Source: Micromonospora rosaria (GTDB lineage Bacteria; Actinomycetota; Actinomycetes; Mycobacteriales; Micromonosporaceae). Taken from it: a stretch of DNA of 64,000 bases. The notes under the pieces are model-generated. The model was not told the origin of the DNA. It did no database searches and was given only the letters and a program-made list of their open reading frames with translations. Numbering within the stretch: the first letter of the stretch is position 1; each line of letters starts with the position of its first letter. The stretch lies in contig NZ_LRQV01000012.1 in the NCBI RefSeq assembly GCF_001567585.1, positions 1 to 64,000 on the forward strand, read 5' to 3'. The translations under genes and the position numbers were made by a program. This document shows, piece by piece, positions 1 to 7,840 of this stretch.

Positions 1-160
1 ACCACCCCGATCCCGGCCACCCCGATCCCGGCCACCCCGACCTCCGCCGCCCCGACCTCCGGCGCTCCCACTTCCGGCGCTCCCACTTCCGGAGCTTCGA
101 CCTTCGGTGCTTCGACCTTCGGTGTTCCGGCCTCCGGTGCTCCGACCTCCGGCGCCGGAA
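1..160 (+). repeat. Short tandem repeats encoding a Pro/Thr/Ser/Gly-rich linker
   Basis: Units of about 12-15 nt (for example CCGATCCCGGCCACC, TCCGGCGCTCCCACT and TCGACCTTCGGTGCT) each recur two or three times back to back. They keep the reading frame, so they are in-frame coding repeats that probably change copy number. Confidence 0.6.
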
Positions 161-609
161 CCTTCGGCCCCCTGGGCTTCGGCACCCCGGTCACCGGCGC
201 GGCCAGCATCCCGCCGCCCACCCCGGTCACCGGCCCGGCGGCCTCCTTCACCGGCCCGACCGCAGCCGACGGACCGGCGGGGAACCCCGCCTGGTCGGCG
301 TCGCCCGGTGCCGGCGGCCGGTACGACGGCGGGCCGGACCTGGCCACCGCCGCGTACGGCAGCGTCACCGACGGGCCCGGGTTCAACACGGTCGCGTTCC
401 CGGTGGGCAACCCGGTGGAGAACTCCGGCTCGCTGACCGGGCACATCCTCTCCCAGGGCTGGTCCGACCCGCCGAACCAGCGGTCCCGCAACACCCGGGT
501 GGTGGTCGTGCTGACCGTCTCCCTCGCCCTGCTGGTCGGGGTCAGCGTGCTGGTGTTCCTGCTCGCCAGCGACCTGATGAGCGGGCTCTTCGACGGCCTG
601 CTGGGCTGA
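1..609 (+). CDS. C-terminal part of a Pro/Thr/Ser/Gly-rich single-pass membrane protein
   Basis: The frame is open from the first base to a TGA at 607-609, so the 5' end is missing; 202 residues are visible. Residues 1 to about 110 are low complexity: short runs of TPIPA, then TSGAP, then STFGA and PVTG, encoded by near-identical 12-24 nt units. A charged segment (about 155-165, RSRNTR) precedes one strong hydrophobic helix (about residues 166-190) and a short tail ending in GLFDGLLG. The basic-then-hydrophobic order suggests a cytoplasmic proline-rich N-terminal region and a C-terminal anchor. I do not recognise the family. Many actinobacterial proteins with such linkers are kinases or secretion-associated proteins, but nothing here decides it. 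Confidence 0.7.
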   Translation, partial: TTPIPATPIPATPTSAAPTSGAPTSGAPTSGASTFGASTFGVPASGAPTSGAGTFGPLGFGTPVTGAASIPPPTPVTGPAASFTGPTAADGPAGNPAWSASPGAGGRYDGGPDLATAAYGSVTDGPGFNTVAFPVGNPVENSGSLTGHILSQGWSDPPNQRSRNTRVVVVLTVSLALLVGVSVLVFLLASDLMSGLFDGLLG

Positions 610-808
610 CCGGGGGCGCGGTCGGGTGGTGAGTCCGCCCACTACCGCCCGACGGCCCCGTGGCACATCCGCGACACCGCCGTACACTTGTCGTGATCAC
701 TGACCCGGCGCGCCCGTGCGCGCCCCTGGGCGATCTTGCTGGCGAACCGGCGGCGCTGTCAGCCGCAGCGGGCCATCGCGAAGATGCGCCCCGCTCGAAA
801 GGCATTAC

Positions 809-2713
809 TTGACCACCTTTGCTGATCCCAGCACGCTCCCGTCCGCCTTCGACCGCCCGGCGACCCCGGACGACAGCACCGACTTCGCCGCCCTGGGGCT
901 GCCGCAGCCGTTGGTCCGGGCCCTGGCCCGGCAGGACATCACCACCCCGTTCGAGATCCAGCGGGCCACCCTGCCGGACGCCCTCGCCGGCCGGGACGTC
1001 CTCGGCCGGGGGCAGACCGGCTCCGGCAAGACCCTCGCCTTCGGCCTGCCGGTGCTCGCCCGGGTCGCCGCCGGGGAGCGGGCCCGGCCACTGCATCCCC
1101 GGGCCCTCGTGCTGGTCCCCACCCGGGAACTCGCCATGCAGGTCAACGACGCCCTGGTACCGCTCGGCAAGGCGGTCGGGGTGTTCCTCAAGACCGCCGT
1201 CGGCGGGGTGCCGTACGACCGGCAGATCGACGCGCTGCGGCGCGGCGTGGAGGTCGTCGTGGCCACCCCGGGCCGGCTCGCCGACCTGATCGCCCGGCAG
1301 GTCTGCCGCCTGGACGACGTCGAGGTGACCGTCCTCGACGAGGCCGACCAGATGGCCGACATGGGCTTCCTGCCCGAGGTCACCGACCTGCTGGCGAAGA
1401 CCCCGGCCACGGCCCAGCGCCTGCTCTTCTCGGCCACCCTGGACGGCGACGTCGACGCCCTGGTCCAGCGGTTCATGACCGACCCGGTGACGCACTCCAC
1501 CGCCCCGCCCACCGCGACCGTGTCCACCATGGACCACCACATGCTGCTCATCCCGCCGCACGACAAGTTCGCGGTGGCCGCGTCGATCGCCGCCCGGGAC
1601 GGCCGGACCATGGTCTTCGCCCGTACCCAGCTCGGCGTCGACCGGCTGGTCGAGCAGCTCGCGGCGGTCGGCGTACGGGCCGGCGGGCTGCACGGCGGCA
1701 AGACCCAGCGGATGCGTACCCGCACCCTGGCCGAGTTCCGCGAGGGCCGGATGAACGTCCTGGTCGCCACCGACGTGGCCGCCCGGGGCATCCACGTGGA
1801 CGGGGTCTCGCTGGTCCTGCACGTCGACCCGCCGAAGGACCCGAAGGACTACCTGCACCGGGCCGGGCGGACCGCCCGCGCCGGCGAGTCGGGCGCGGTG
1901 GCCACCCTGGTCCTGCCGAAGCAGCGTCGGACCACCCTCGCCATGCTGGAGAAGGCCGGGGTCGCCCCGGAGCAGACCAAGGTACGGGCGGGTGACCCGG
2001 CGCTGGCCGAGCTGATCGGTGCCCGCGAGCCGAGCGGCGTACCGGTGCGCGACGAGCCCTCGCCCCGCCGGCCCGGCGGCCGGCGCTTCGGCGACCCGGC
2101 CGGCGGCCGACGTCACGGCGAGTCGGGCGGTCGTCGCTACGGCGGCCCGGAGGACCGGCCCGGCCGGCAGTACGACGGCCCCGGCCAACGCGGCCACGGC
2201 CACCAGGGCCCCGGCCAGGACGGCCGGCACGAGTACCGCTCGGGGGACCGGCCGGGACGGCGGTTCGACGACCGGGGTGCCGGCGACCGGCCGTGGCGCG
2301 ACCGTACCCCGGTGGACCGCCCCCGCGACGAGCGCCGCCACGGCGACGCACCCCAGGGCGAGCGCCGCTACGGCGACGCGTCCCACGGGGAACGGCGCTA
2401 CGGCGACGCACCCCAGCGTGAGCGCCGCTACGGCGACGCGCCCCAGGGTGAGCGCCGCTACGGGGCCCACGGGGAGCGCCACGTCGGCGACCGGCCGCAG
2501 GGCGAACGGCGTTACGGCGACCGGCCCCGGGAGGAGCGCCGCTTCACCGACCGTCCGCAGGGCGAGCGGCGCTACGGCGACCGGGCCGAGCGGGCGGGCG
2601 ACCCCCGGGGCGAGCGGCGGAGCGGCTTCCGGCCGGAGGGCCGTGGCCGGGACGACCGGCCCCGTGACGACCGGCGCGGCTTCGGCGGGCGACCGCCGGC
2701 CCGTACCCACTGA
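809..2713 (+). CDS. DEAD-box ATP-dependent RNA helicase with repetitive basic tail
   Basis: A 634-residue RNA helicase of the RhlE/CsdA type. All core motifs are visible in order: the Q motif around FEIQ, motif I GQTGSGKT, Ia PTRELAMQV, Ib TPGRL, II DEAD, III SAT, V ATDVAARGIHV and VI HRAGRTARAG. After the two RecA domains (about residues 1-400) comes a 230-residue tail rich in Arg, Gly, Asp and Tyr. It holds decapeptide repeats of the form GDAPQGERRY, probably an RNA-binding tail like the RGG boxes of related helicases. I chose the TTG at 809 because GAAAGG lies six bases upstream and the protein then begins MTTFADPST; an open frame continues upstream to 716 but reads as non-coding. A strong hairpin follows the stop. 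Likely role: ribosome assembly or unwinding of structured RNA in the cold. Confidence 0.93.
   Translation: MTTFADPSTLPSAFDRPATPDDSTDFAALGLPQPLVRALARQDITTPFEIQRATLPDALAGRDVLGRGQTGSGKTLAFGLPVLARVAAGERARPLHPRALVLVPTRELAMQVNDALVPLGKAVGVFLKTAVGGVPYDRQIDALRRGVEVVVATPGRLADLIARQVCRLDDVEVTVLDEADQMADMGFLPEVTDLLAKTPATAQRLLFSATLDGDVDALVQRFMTDPVTHSTAPPTATVSTMDHHMLLIPPHDKFAVAASIAARDGRTMVFARTQLGVDRLVEQLAAVGVRAGGLHGGKTQRMRTRTLAEFREGRMNVLVATDVAARGIHVDGVSLVLHVDPPKDPKDYLHRAGRTARAGESGAVATLVLPKQRRTTLAMLEKAGVAPEQTKVRAGDPALAELIGAREPSGVPVRDEPSPRRPGGRRFGDPAGGRRHGESGGRRYGGPEDRPGRQYDGPGQRGHGHQGPGQDGRHEYRSGDRPGRRFDDRGAGDRPWRDRTPVDRPRDERRHGDAPQGERRYGDASHGERRYGDAPQRERRYGDAPQGERRYGAHGERHVGDRPQGERRYGDRPREERRFTDRPQGERRYGDRAERAGDPRGERRSGFRPEGRGRDDRPRDDRRGFGGRPPARTH
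2342..2575 (+). repeat. 30-bp in-frame tandem repeat in the helicase tail
   Basis: About seven or eight copies of a 30-bp unit encode variants of the ten residues GDxPQGERRY (GDAPQGERRY, GDASHGERRY, GDAPQRERRY, GDRPQGERRY, TDRPQGERRY). One unit is shortened to GAHGERHV. The DNA copies are close to identical, so recent expansion is likely. Confidence 0.85.
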
Positions 2714-2778
2714 CACCGGCCAGCGCACGACCGGCCGACTCCCGGGCCGCCCCAGGGTGGGCGCCCGGGGGCGGCCCG

Positions 2779-2810
2779 ACGCCGTCGCGGAGACGCCTCC
2801 GCGACGGCGT
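2779..2810 (+). terminator. Hairpin terminator after the DEAD-box helicase gene
   Basis: Two perfect 14-nt arms (2779-2792 and 2797-2810) enclose the four-base loop ACGC, 66 bases after the helicase stop. There is no T-run, as is usual for high-GC actinobacterial terminators. Confidence 0.75.
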
Positions 2811-2858
2811 TCGCGCATCACCTGCCGGCGGCGGCCGGGTGGCGTAACGTCCGGAACC

Positions 2859-3479
2859 ATGGCGACGTCGCTCTTCTGGCGCCGGACGGACACCGCCGGC
2901 GCCGAGCACGCCCTCGTCGGCGACGACCAGGGCCTGGCCGCGCGTGGCACCCAACTGGCCGTGGACCCGATCCCCTACACCTGCCGGTACACGCTCACCA
3001 CCGGCGCCGACTGGGGCACCGAACGGGTCGAGGTGGAGACGCAGGGCGCGGACTGGCTGCGCAGCCTGCGGCTGGACCGGTCCGCCGACGGGTGGCGGGT
3101 GACCACCCACGAGGAGGGCGACCTCGACCGGATCCTCGCCGCCGCCGGTCACCCGACCGCCGGCCTGCCCGGCACCGACGACCCGGATCGGCTGGCCGAC
3201 GCGGTCGACGTCGACCTGGGTGGGTCGGCGCTCTTCAACATCCTGCCGGTACGCCGGCTCGGGCTGACCGACGCCCCGGCCGGCACCGAGCACCGGATCA
3301 CGGTCGCCTGGGTACTCGTGCCGGGCCTGCTGGTGATCCCCGCCGAGCAGGTCTACACCGCCGTCGGTCCGGGGCGGGTCCGGTTCGCCAGCGAGTCCTT
3401 CACCGCCGACCTGGACGTCGACCCGGCCGGCTACGTCCTGCGCTACCCCGGCCTGGCCGAACGCGCCACCACCGACTGA
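2859..3479 (+). CDS. Putative glycolipid-binding protein (DUF1089-like)
   Basis: A 206-residue soluble protein with no signal peptide or membrane segment. The opening (LFWRRTDTAGAEHALV), the middle (CRYTLTTGADWGTERVEVE) and the end (ADLDVDPAGYVLRYPGL) resemble the actinobacterial family annotated as putative glycolipid-binding (Pfam PF06475, as I recall it). The biological role of that family is not settled. The start at 2859 has no good ribosome site, but TAACGT lies at 2845-2850, eight bases before ATG, so a leaderless transcript is plausible. The gene stands alone between the helicase terminator and the convergent Cds1-like gene. Confidence 0.7.
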   Translation: MATSLFWRRTDTAGAEHALVGDDQGLAARGTQLAVDPIPYTCRYTLTTGADWGTERVEVETQGADWLRSLRLDRSADGWRVTTHEEGDLDRILAAAGHPTAGLPGTDDPDRLADAVDVDLGGSALFNILPVRRLGLTDAPAGTEHRITVAWVLVPGLLVIPAEQVYTAVGPGRVRFASESFTADLDVDPAGYVLRYPGLAERATTD

Positions 3480-3576
3480 GCCCGACTCCCGCCCCCGGCC
3501 GCCCCCGGCCGCCCTCGGTCGTGCCGCCGCCCCGCCCCGCCCCGCCGCGCCGCCCCGCGCCGCTGCCGGGGGTGTG

Positions 3577-3628
3577 TGAGAAGGGTTCCCTTCTCGACCG
3601 TATGCGTTAAGAAGGGGCCCTTCCTTTC
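3577..3628 (-). repeat. Palindromic intergenic element, copy 1
   Basis: First of eight copies in the window. Read on the minus strand it starts AAAGGAAGGGGCCC, has the core CTTAACGCATACGGTCGAG and ends AAGGGAACCCTTCTC. It abuts the TGA (3627-3629) of the Cds1-like gene. The outer GGAAGGGG and CCCTTCTC arms can pair, so RNA through it would fold and might act as a terminator. Confidence 0.85.
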
Positions 3629-4718
3629 ACGCCGGCCAGGTGCCGGTGTGCAGGAAGCGGTCGACGGTGGCCAGGTGCGGGGCAAGGTCGAGGCCCTGGG
3701 CGGCCACCCAGTCGTCGGCGTAGTAGCTGTCCGCGTACCGGTCGCCGGCGTCGCAGATCAGGGTCACCACCGAGCCGGTACGCCCGGCGGCCAGCATCTC
3801 GGCGATCAGCCCGAAGGCGCCCCAGAGGTTGGTACCGGTCGAGCCGCCCACCCGCCGGCCGAGGACGGTCGAACCGGCGCGCATCGCCGCCAGCGAGGCC
3901 GCGTCGGGGACCTGGACCATCCGGTCCACCACGGCGGGGAGGAAGGACGCCTCCACGGTGGGCCGGCCGATGCCCTCGATACGGGAGCCCCGGCCGGTGC
4001 GCAGCGACCAGTCCCCGGCCTGCCAGGCCGGGTAGAACGCGGAGTTCTCCGGGTCGACCACGCAGAGTTTGGTCGGCAGCCGGCGGAACCGGGCGTACCG
4101 GCCGATGGTGGCGCTGGTCCCCCCGGTGCCGGCCCCGACCACGATCCAGTCCGGTACGGGGTGCCGCTCCAGCGCCAACTGGGCGTAGATCGACTCGGCG
4201 ATGTTGTTGTTGCCCCGCCAGTCGGTGGCCCGCTCGGCGTAGGTGAACTGGTCCATGAAGTGCCCGCCGGAGTCCTCGGCCAGCCAGCGGGCCTCCAGCA
4301 CCACCCGCGCCGGGTCCCGTACCAGGTGGCACCGGCCGCCCTGGAACTCGATCTGGGCGATCTTCTCCGGCGAGGTGGAGGCCGGCATCACCGCGATGAA
4401 CGGCAGCCCCAGCATCCGCGCGAAGTACGCCTCCGAGACGGCGGTCGAGCCGGAGGAGGCTTCGACGATGGTGGTGCCGGAGCCGATCCAGCCGTTGCAG
4501 AGCCCGTACAGGAACAGGGAGCGGGCGAGCCGGTGCTTGAGCGAGCCGGTCGGGTGCACCGACTCGTCCTTGAGGTACAGGTCGATCCCCCAGGCCCGGG
4601 GGAGCGGGAAGGGCAGCAGGTGGGTGTCGGCGGACCGGTTGGCGTCGGCCTCGACCGCGGCGATGGCCTCGGTGACCCACGCTCGGCTGGCCTCGTCGCC
4701 CCGGTCCAGATGTGTCAC
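3627..4718 (-). CDS. cds1: PLP-dependent cysteine synthase family enzyme, Cds1-like
   Basis: A 363-residue fold-type II PLP enzyme. PTGSLKHR carries the probable Schiff-base Lys61, [11 protein letters not shown] is the substrate/phosphate loop, and [10 protein letters not shown] binds the PLP phosphate. The sequence strongly recalls mycobacterial Cds1, described as an L-cysteine desulfhydrase that releases H2S, pyruvate and ammonia, rather than a biosynthetic CysK; that transfer of function is from memory. Start choice: GTG at 4718 has TACGTT (4725-4730, minus strand) exactly six bases upstream, the pattern of a leaderless actinobacterial gene. The Lrp/AsnC regulator just upstream on the same strand is its likely controller. 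The stop abuts repeat copy 1. Confidence 0.85.
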   Translation of the reverse strand: MTHLDRGDEASRAWVTEAIAAVEADANRSADTHLLPFPLPRAWGIDLYLKDESVHPTGSLKHRLARSLFLYGLCNGWIGSGTTIVEASSGSTAVSEAYFARMLGLPFIAVMPASTSPEKIAQIEFQGGRCHLVRDPARVVLEARWLAEDSGGHFMDQFTYAERATDWRGNNNIAESIYAQLALERHPVPDWIVVGAGTGGTSATIGRYARFRRLPTKLCVVDPENSAFYPAWQAGDWSLRTGRGSRIEGIGRPTVEASFLPAVVDRMVQVPDAASLAAMRAGSTVLGRRVGGSTGTNLWGAFGLIAEMLAAGRTGSVVTLICDAGDRYADSYYADDWVAAQGLDLAPHLATVDRFLHTGTWPA

Positions 4719-4724
4719 CCGGGA

Positions 4725-4730
4725 AACGTA
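4725..4730 (-). promoter_or_regulatory. Leaderless -10 box for the Cds1-like gene
   Basis: TACGTT on the minus strand, six bases before the GTG at 4718, fits the TANNNT -10 hexamer placed so that transcription begins at the start codon. No clear -35 is visible. Confidence 0.55.
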
Positions 4731-4786
4731 ACAAGTATTCGAGTCATGCTCACCTTCGCCCACGGGCACGGCCCGGGGGCGTCGGG

Positions 4787-5245
4787 TCAGGCGGGTGGTG
4801 CGGGCACCGGCTGGGGACGGTTCTCCCACTTGGTGGAGAGGGCGACGGCCGTCCGGGTGGAGGCCACCCCGGGCGTCCGGTTCAGCCGGACGATAAGCTG
4901 CTCCAGCTCGGCGATGGTGCCCACCCGCGCCTTGAGCAGGAAGGACTCCACGCCGGCCATGAAGTAGCAGGACTCGATCTCGGGCATCGCCCGGAACGCC
5001 TCCAGCACGTCGTCGGTGTCGCCGCCGGAGTCCTCGACGATCCCGATCAGGGCGGTCACACCCAGCCCGATCGCCTCCGGCGACACCTCGGCCCGGTACC
5101 CCCGGACCACGCCGCTGGCCTCCAGCTTGCCGACGCGCTCGTGCACCGCCGGGGCGGAGAGCCCGACCTGACGGGCCAGCTCGGCGTAGGAGAGCCGGGC
5201 GTTGCCGCGCAGCAGTTCGAGAAGGCTCTGGTCGATCGCGTCCAC
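4787..5245 (-). CDS. Lrp/AsnC family transcriptional regulator
   Basis: 152 residues. An N-terminal helix-turn-helix (about 4-60; [22 protein letters not shown]) is followed by the RAM effector-binding domain (about 68-145), with the family pattern ALIGIV then [15 protein letters not shown]. The start is GTG at 5245; TAGGGT lies nine bases upstream. The gene ends 68 bases before the Cds1-like gene on the same strand. Such pairs usually mean that an amino acid, here probably cysteine or a related one, controls the catabolic enzyme; that link is inferred. Tail residues after 140 are Pro-rich. Confidence 0.9.
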   Translation of the reverse strand: MDAIDQSLLELLRGNARLSYAELARQVGLSAPAVHERVGKLEASGVVRGYRAEVSPEAIGLGVTALIGIVEDSGGDTDDVLEAFRAMPEIESCYFMAGVESFLLKARVGTIAELEQLIVRLNRTPGVASTRTAVALSTKWENRPQPVPAPPA

Positions 5246-5514
5246 GGCCTACAGACCCTAACGGTACGGGCGGGGCGGGCGGCACGCGCCTGCCGGCGTG
5301 GCTGACCGGGAGTCGCCGCCCGCCGACCTTCGGTGAGCAGGCGATACGGCCGGCACCATTGACGAACTTCCCACTCCGTGCATTTTTCACGTTTGGCGGA
5401 CAGGCCTGGTCGCCGGTGCTGTAATTGCCATACGTCCCTCATGACGGCTCTGGGCTCGCACCAGCCGGGGGCAGTGTGTTCAGCCGAGGGCTTCGTCGAC
5501 GCGAGGAGGGGGCT

Positions 5515-5781
5515 GTGGACACTGGAGATCGCCTGCTGACACCGGGTGAGGTCGCCGCGCTGTTTCGGGTGGACCCGAAGACTGTGACGAGATGGGCGGC
5601 GGCCGGCCGGATAGGCAGCATCCGGACTCCAGGTGGGCATCGTCGGTTTCGGGAATCCGAGGTACGAGCCCTGCTGGAAGGCGAGGGCATGCTGGACGAG
5701 GCGGAGGACGTCGGCAAGCCACGCAACGTGGGCCCGGCGACCTCGACCGGGCCGGGGCCGGCCAACGCCGGCATGTACTGA
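5515..5781 (+). CDS. bldC: BldC-like MerR-type developmental regulator
   Basis: 88 residues. The first 60 or so (LLTPGEVAALFRVDPKTVTRW, then RIGSIRTPGGHRRFRESEV) are almost the canonical Streptomyces BldC, a small MerR-like winged-helix protein that binds DNA cooperatively as head-to-tail oligomers at direct repeats and delays sporulation. The last 25 residues (Gly/Pro/Thr-rich) extend beyond the short Streptomyces form. GTG at 5515 has a strong GAGGAGGGGG ribosome site. The 269-base upstream gap is long, as expected of a regulated developmental gene, but I could not assign a promoter in it with confidence. Confidence 0.92.
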   Translation: MDTGDRLLTPGEVAALFRVDPKTVTRWAAAGRIGSIRTPGGHRRFRESEVRALLEGEGMLDEAEDVGKPRNVGPATSTGPGPANAGMY

Positions 5782-5952
5782 CACCGGCGCGGAGCCGGGT
5801 CCGCGGCCGGGCCGGTGGTGGGGCCGGGCCCGGCCCCGCTTCCGGCGGGGGCGAGTCTCCGGGCCGGGTCGTCCGTCGGGACGGGCCCTGGTTGGCCAGG
5901 TCCGCCCTCTCGGCGGCCACCGTCGGGGCACCCACCGTCGGGGGCGGCGCGC

Positions 5953-6582
5953 TCAGGCGCGGGCCGCGCCCAGCTCGCCGGACCAGCGCCGGAAGAGGGT
6001 GTGCGGCACCCCGAGCGCGTCCAGCACCTTGCCCGCCACGAAGTCGACCAGTTGCGCGGCCGACGCCGCCGCCCCGGCTCCGTAGAAGCCGGGGCTGGCC
6101 GGGAGCACCACCGCACCGGCGTCGTGCAACGCGATCAGGTGCTCCAGGTGGCTGCGGGTCACCGGGGTCTCCCGGGGCACCACCACCACCGGGCGGCGCT
6201 CCTTGAGGTTGACCTCGGCGGACCGCTGCAACAGGTCCTTGGAGAGGCCGATGGCGATGCCGGCGCAGGCGGCGGTGCTGGCCGGGACGACCGCCATGCC
6301 GCGTACCCGGTAGGAGCCGCTGCTCGGCCCGGCCGCCAGGTCACCGGCGGGCCAGTGCCGGACGTCGGCGTCGGCCAGGTCCCGGCCGAGCCAGGTGGCG
6401 AGGTCGGTGGCCCAGTGCCCGTCCCGGAACGGCCGACCGGTCTCGTCGAGAATGGTCAGTCGGGCCGCCCGGGAGACGATCAGGTCCACCGGCGCACCGG
6501 CGTCGAGCAGTCCGCGTACGACGGCCGCCGCGTACGGGGTGCCGGACGCACCGGAGACCCCGACCACCCATGGTTCGCGCAT
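5953..6582 (-). CDS. ubiX: Flavin prenyltransferase, UbiX family (prenyl-FMN synthesis)
   Basis: 209 residues. The N-terminal VVGVSGASGTPYA loop is the FMN-binding signature, and the central VPASTAACAGIAIGLSKDLLQR and later VVVPRETP segments are typical of UbiX/Pad1. The enzyme attaches a dimethylallyl group to FMN to make the prenyl-FMN cofactor of UbiD decarboxylases. A UbiD partner (8743-10203) and a UbiA-type prenyltransferase lie 2 kb away, so the natural role here is menaquinone synthesis (MqnM in the futalosine scheme). ATG at 6582 was preferred over an upstream extension because MREPWVVGVSG aligns with family starts. Confidence 0.92.
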   Translation of the reverse strand: MREPWVVGVSGASGTPYAAAVVRGLLDAGAPVDLIVSRAARLTILDETGRPFRDGHWATDLATWLGRDLADADVRHWPAGDLAAGPSSGSYRVRGMAVVPASTAACAGIAIGLSKDLLQRSAEVNLKERRPVVVVPRETPVTRSHLEHLIALHDAGAVVLPASPGFYGAGAAASAAQLVDFVAGKVLDALGVPHTLFRRWSGELGAARA

Positions 6583-6744
6583 ACCGTCAAGCGTGCCTGG
6601 TGCCGTCGGCCGCCCGGCGGCCACCCCCCGTCGACCCGTACCCGTATCCGCTGGTCATCGTGGGGCTCATGTGCCCGGATGTCCGGCTGCGCCGGGCGCC
6701 TGTCATGCTGCGAGGGCGATCGGGGCCGCACGGGGAGGACACCG

Positions 6745-7743
6745 ATGGTCGACGAGATCCTCCGGAAGCTGGCGTCCGACTGTCCCCTGCCGTCCCGCTG
6801 CGCGACGCAGGTGGACGACGTGCAGCGGTGGTCGACCGACCGGCTCGGCGAGCTGGGGTTGCCGCTGGACGCCGCCGCCCTGCGCCGGCTGGACCGGGCC
6901 CGGTTCGCCGGGTACGCCTGCCGGCTCTACCCGGACGCCAGCGTCGCCGACCTCCGGGTGATCACCGTCCTCTTCACCTGGTTCTTCCTGGTGGACGACG
7001 CCTGCGACGGGCCGGCCGCGCTGCCGCCGGAGCGGATCCGCGCCCTGCGCGACGGGACGCTGTACCTGCTGCGCCACGGTCCCCGGCTGCCGCACCCGGG
7101 CGTCACCGGCCCGCTGCGCCGGCTCCTGGTGCAGGCGTGGCGGGAGCCCCGCCGCCGGATGCCGTACCACTGGCGGGTGCGGTTCGCCGACGCGGTCGGG
7201 CACCACCTCGACGGCGTCTGGCGGGAGGCGGTGAACCGGACCGAGGGGCACACCCCCGGGGTCGACGAGTACGTGCGCCTGCGCCGGGCCACCTCGGCGG
7301 CGTACGTGTCGTACCCGCTGGTCGAGTTCGTCGCCGGCCGGCCGTTGCCGGAGCCGGTGTACCACCACCCGGCCCTGCGCCGGGTCGGCGACCTCGGCAA
7401 CGACCTGCTCTCCTGGTACAACGACCTGGCCTCGCTGGAGCGGGACCGGCTGACCTCCGGCGGGCAGAACCTGGTCCTGGCGGTCGCCGCCGAGCGGCGG
7501 GTGCCGGTCCGCGCCGCCGTGGAACTGGTCGCCGAGCGGTGGCGGGCGGCCATGGCCCGGTTCCTCACCCTGCGCGCCGAGGTGCCGTCGTTCGGGCCGG
7601 CGCTGGACGCGGCGGTCAGCGCCCACCTCGACGGGGTCGCGCACGCCGTCCGGGGCACCATCGACTGGACCCTCGAAAGCGCCCGCTACGGCAAGGAAGG
7701 GCCCCCTGTTAACGCTTCCGGTAGAGCAGGGGCCCCTTGTTAA
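6745..7743 (+). CDS. Class I terpene synthase (sesquiterpene-cyclase-like), product unknown
   Basis: A 332-residue all-helical class I terpene cyclase. The metal-binding aspartate motif is DDACD (84-88); the second site reads N219-D-L-L-S223-W-Y-N-D227, an NSD triad with Asp in place of the usual Glu. The conserved Arg-Tyr pair is at 314-315, right before the C terminus. The ATG has a GGGAGG ribosome site. No other terpene tailoring gene adjoins it, although the quinone prenyltransferase is next door. The last 17 residues (KEGPPVNASGRAGAPC) and the stop codon are encoded by repeat copy 2, so the native stop has been replaced or moved. The product cannot be read from sequence. Confidence 0.87.
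   Translation: MVDEILRKLASDCPLPSRCATQVDDVQRWSTDRLGELGLPLDAAALRRLDRARFAGYACRLYPDASVADLRVITVLFTWFFLVDDACDGPAALPPERIRALRDGTLYLLRHGPRLPHPGVTGPLRRLLVQAWREPRRRMPYHWRVRFADAVGHHLDGVWREAVNRTEGHTPGVDEYVRLRRATSAAYVSYPLVEFVAGRPLPEPVYHHPALRRVGDLGNDLLSWYNDLASLERDRLTSGGQNLVLAVAAERRVPVRAAVELVAERWRAAMARFLTLRAEVPSFGPALDAAVSAHLDGVAHAVRGTIDWTLESARYGKEGPPVNASGRAGAPC
7692..7743 (+). repeat. Palindromic element, copy 2, forming the 3' end of the terpene synthase
   Basis: Plus-strand orientation: AAGGAAGGGCCCCCT, core GTTAACGCTTCCGGTAGAG, then CAGGGGCCCCTTGTTAA. The final TAA (7741-7743) is the stop codon of the terpene synthase, so the whole element is translated. Confidence 0.9.
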
Positions 7744-7840
7744 CCCCGGAACCGGGCACACCGGCACGGCCCGGGGGCGACCGGGCACGCCGGCACCGGG
7801 GACACCGGCACCGGCCGGGGAGGACCGGGCCGGCGGGCCG

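Noticed and set aside
542..2950. Open frame of 802 codons on the minus strand across the helicase
   Set aside because: The translation is low complexity and mirrors the helicase repeats, whereas the plus strand has all DEAD-box motifs.
3576..4967. Open frame of 463 codons on the plus strand
   Set aside because: It is antisense to the Cds1-like gene and begins inside repeat copy 1; no protein-like composition.
5246..5514. TTGACG at 5359 as the bldC promoter
   Set aside because: The hexamer 17 bases downstream is ATTTTT, a poor -10, so I do not assign it.
6583..7743. A terpene biosynthetic gene cluster
   Set aside because: Only one cyclase is present; the neighbouring prenyltransferase and decarboxylase belong to menaquinone synthesis.
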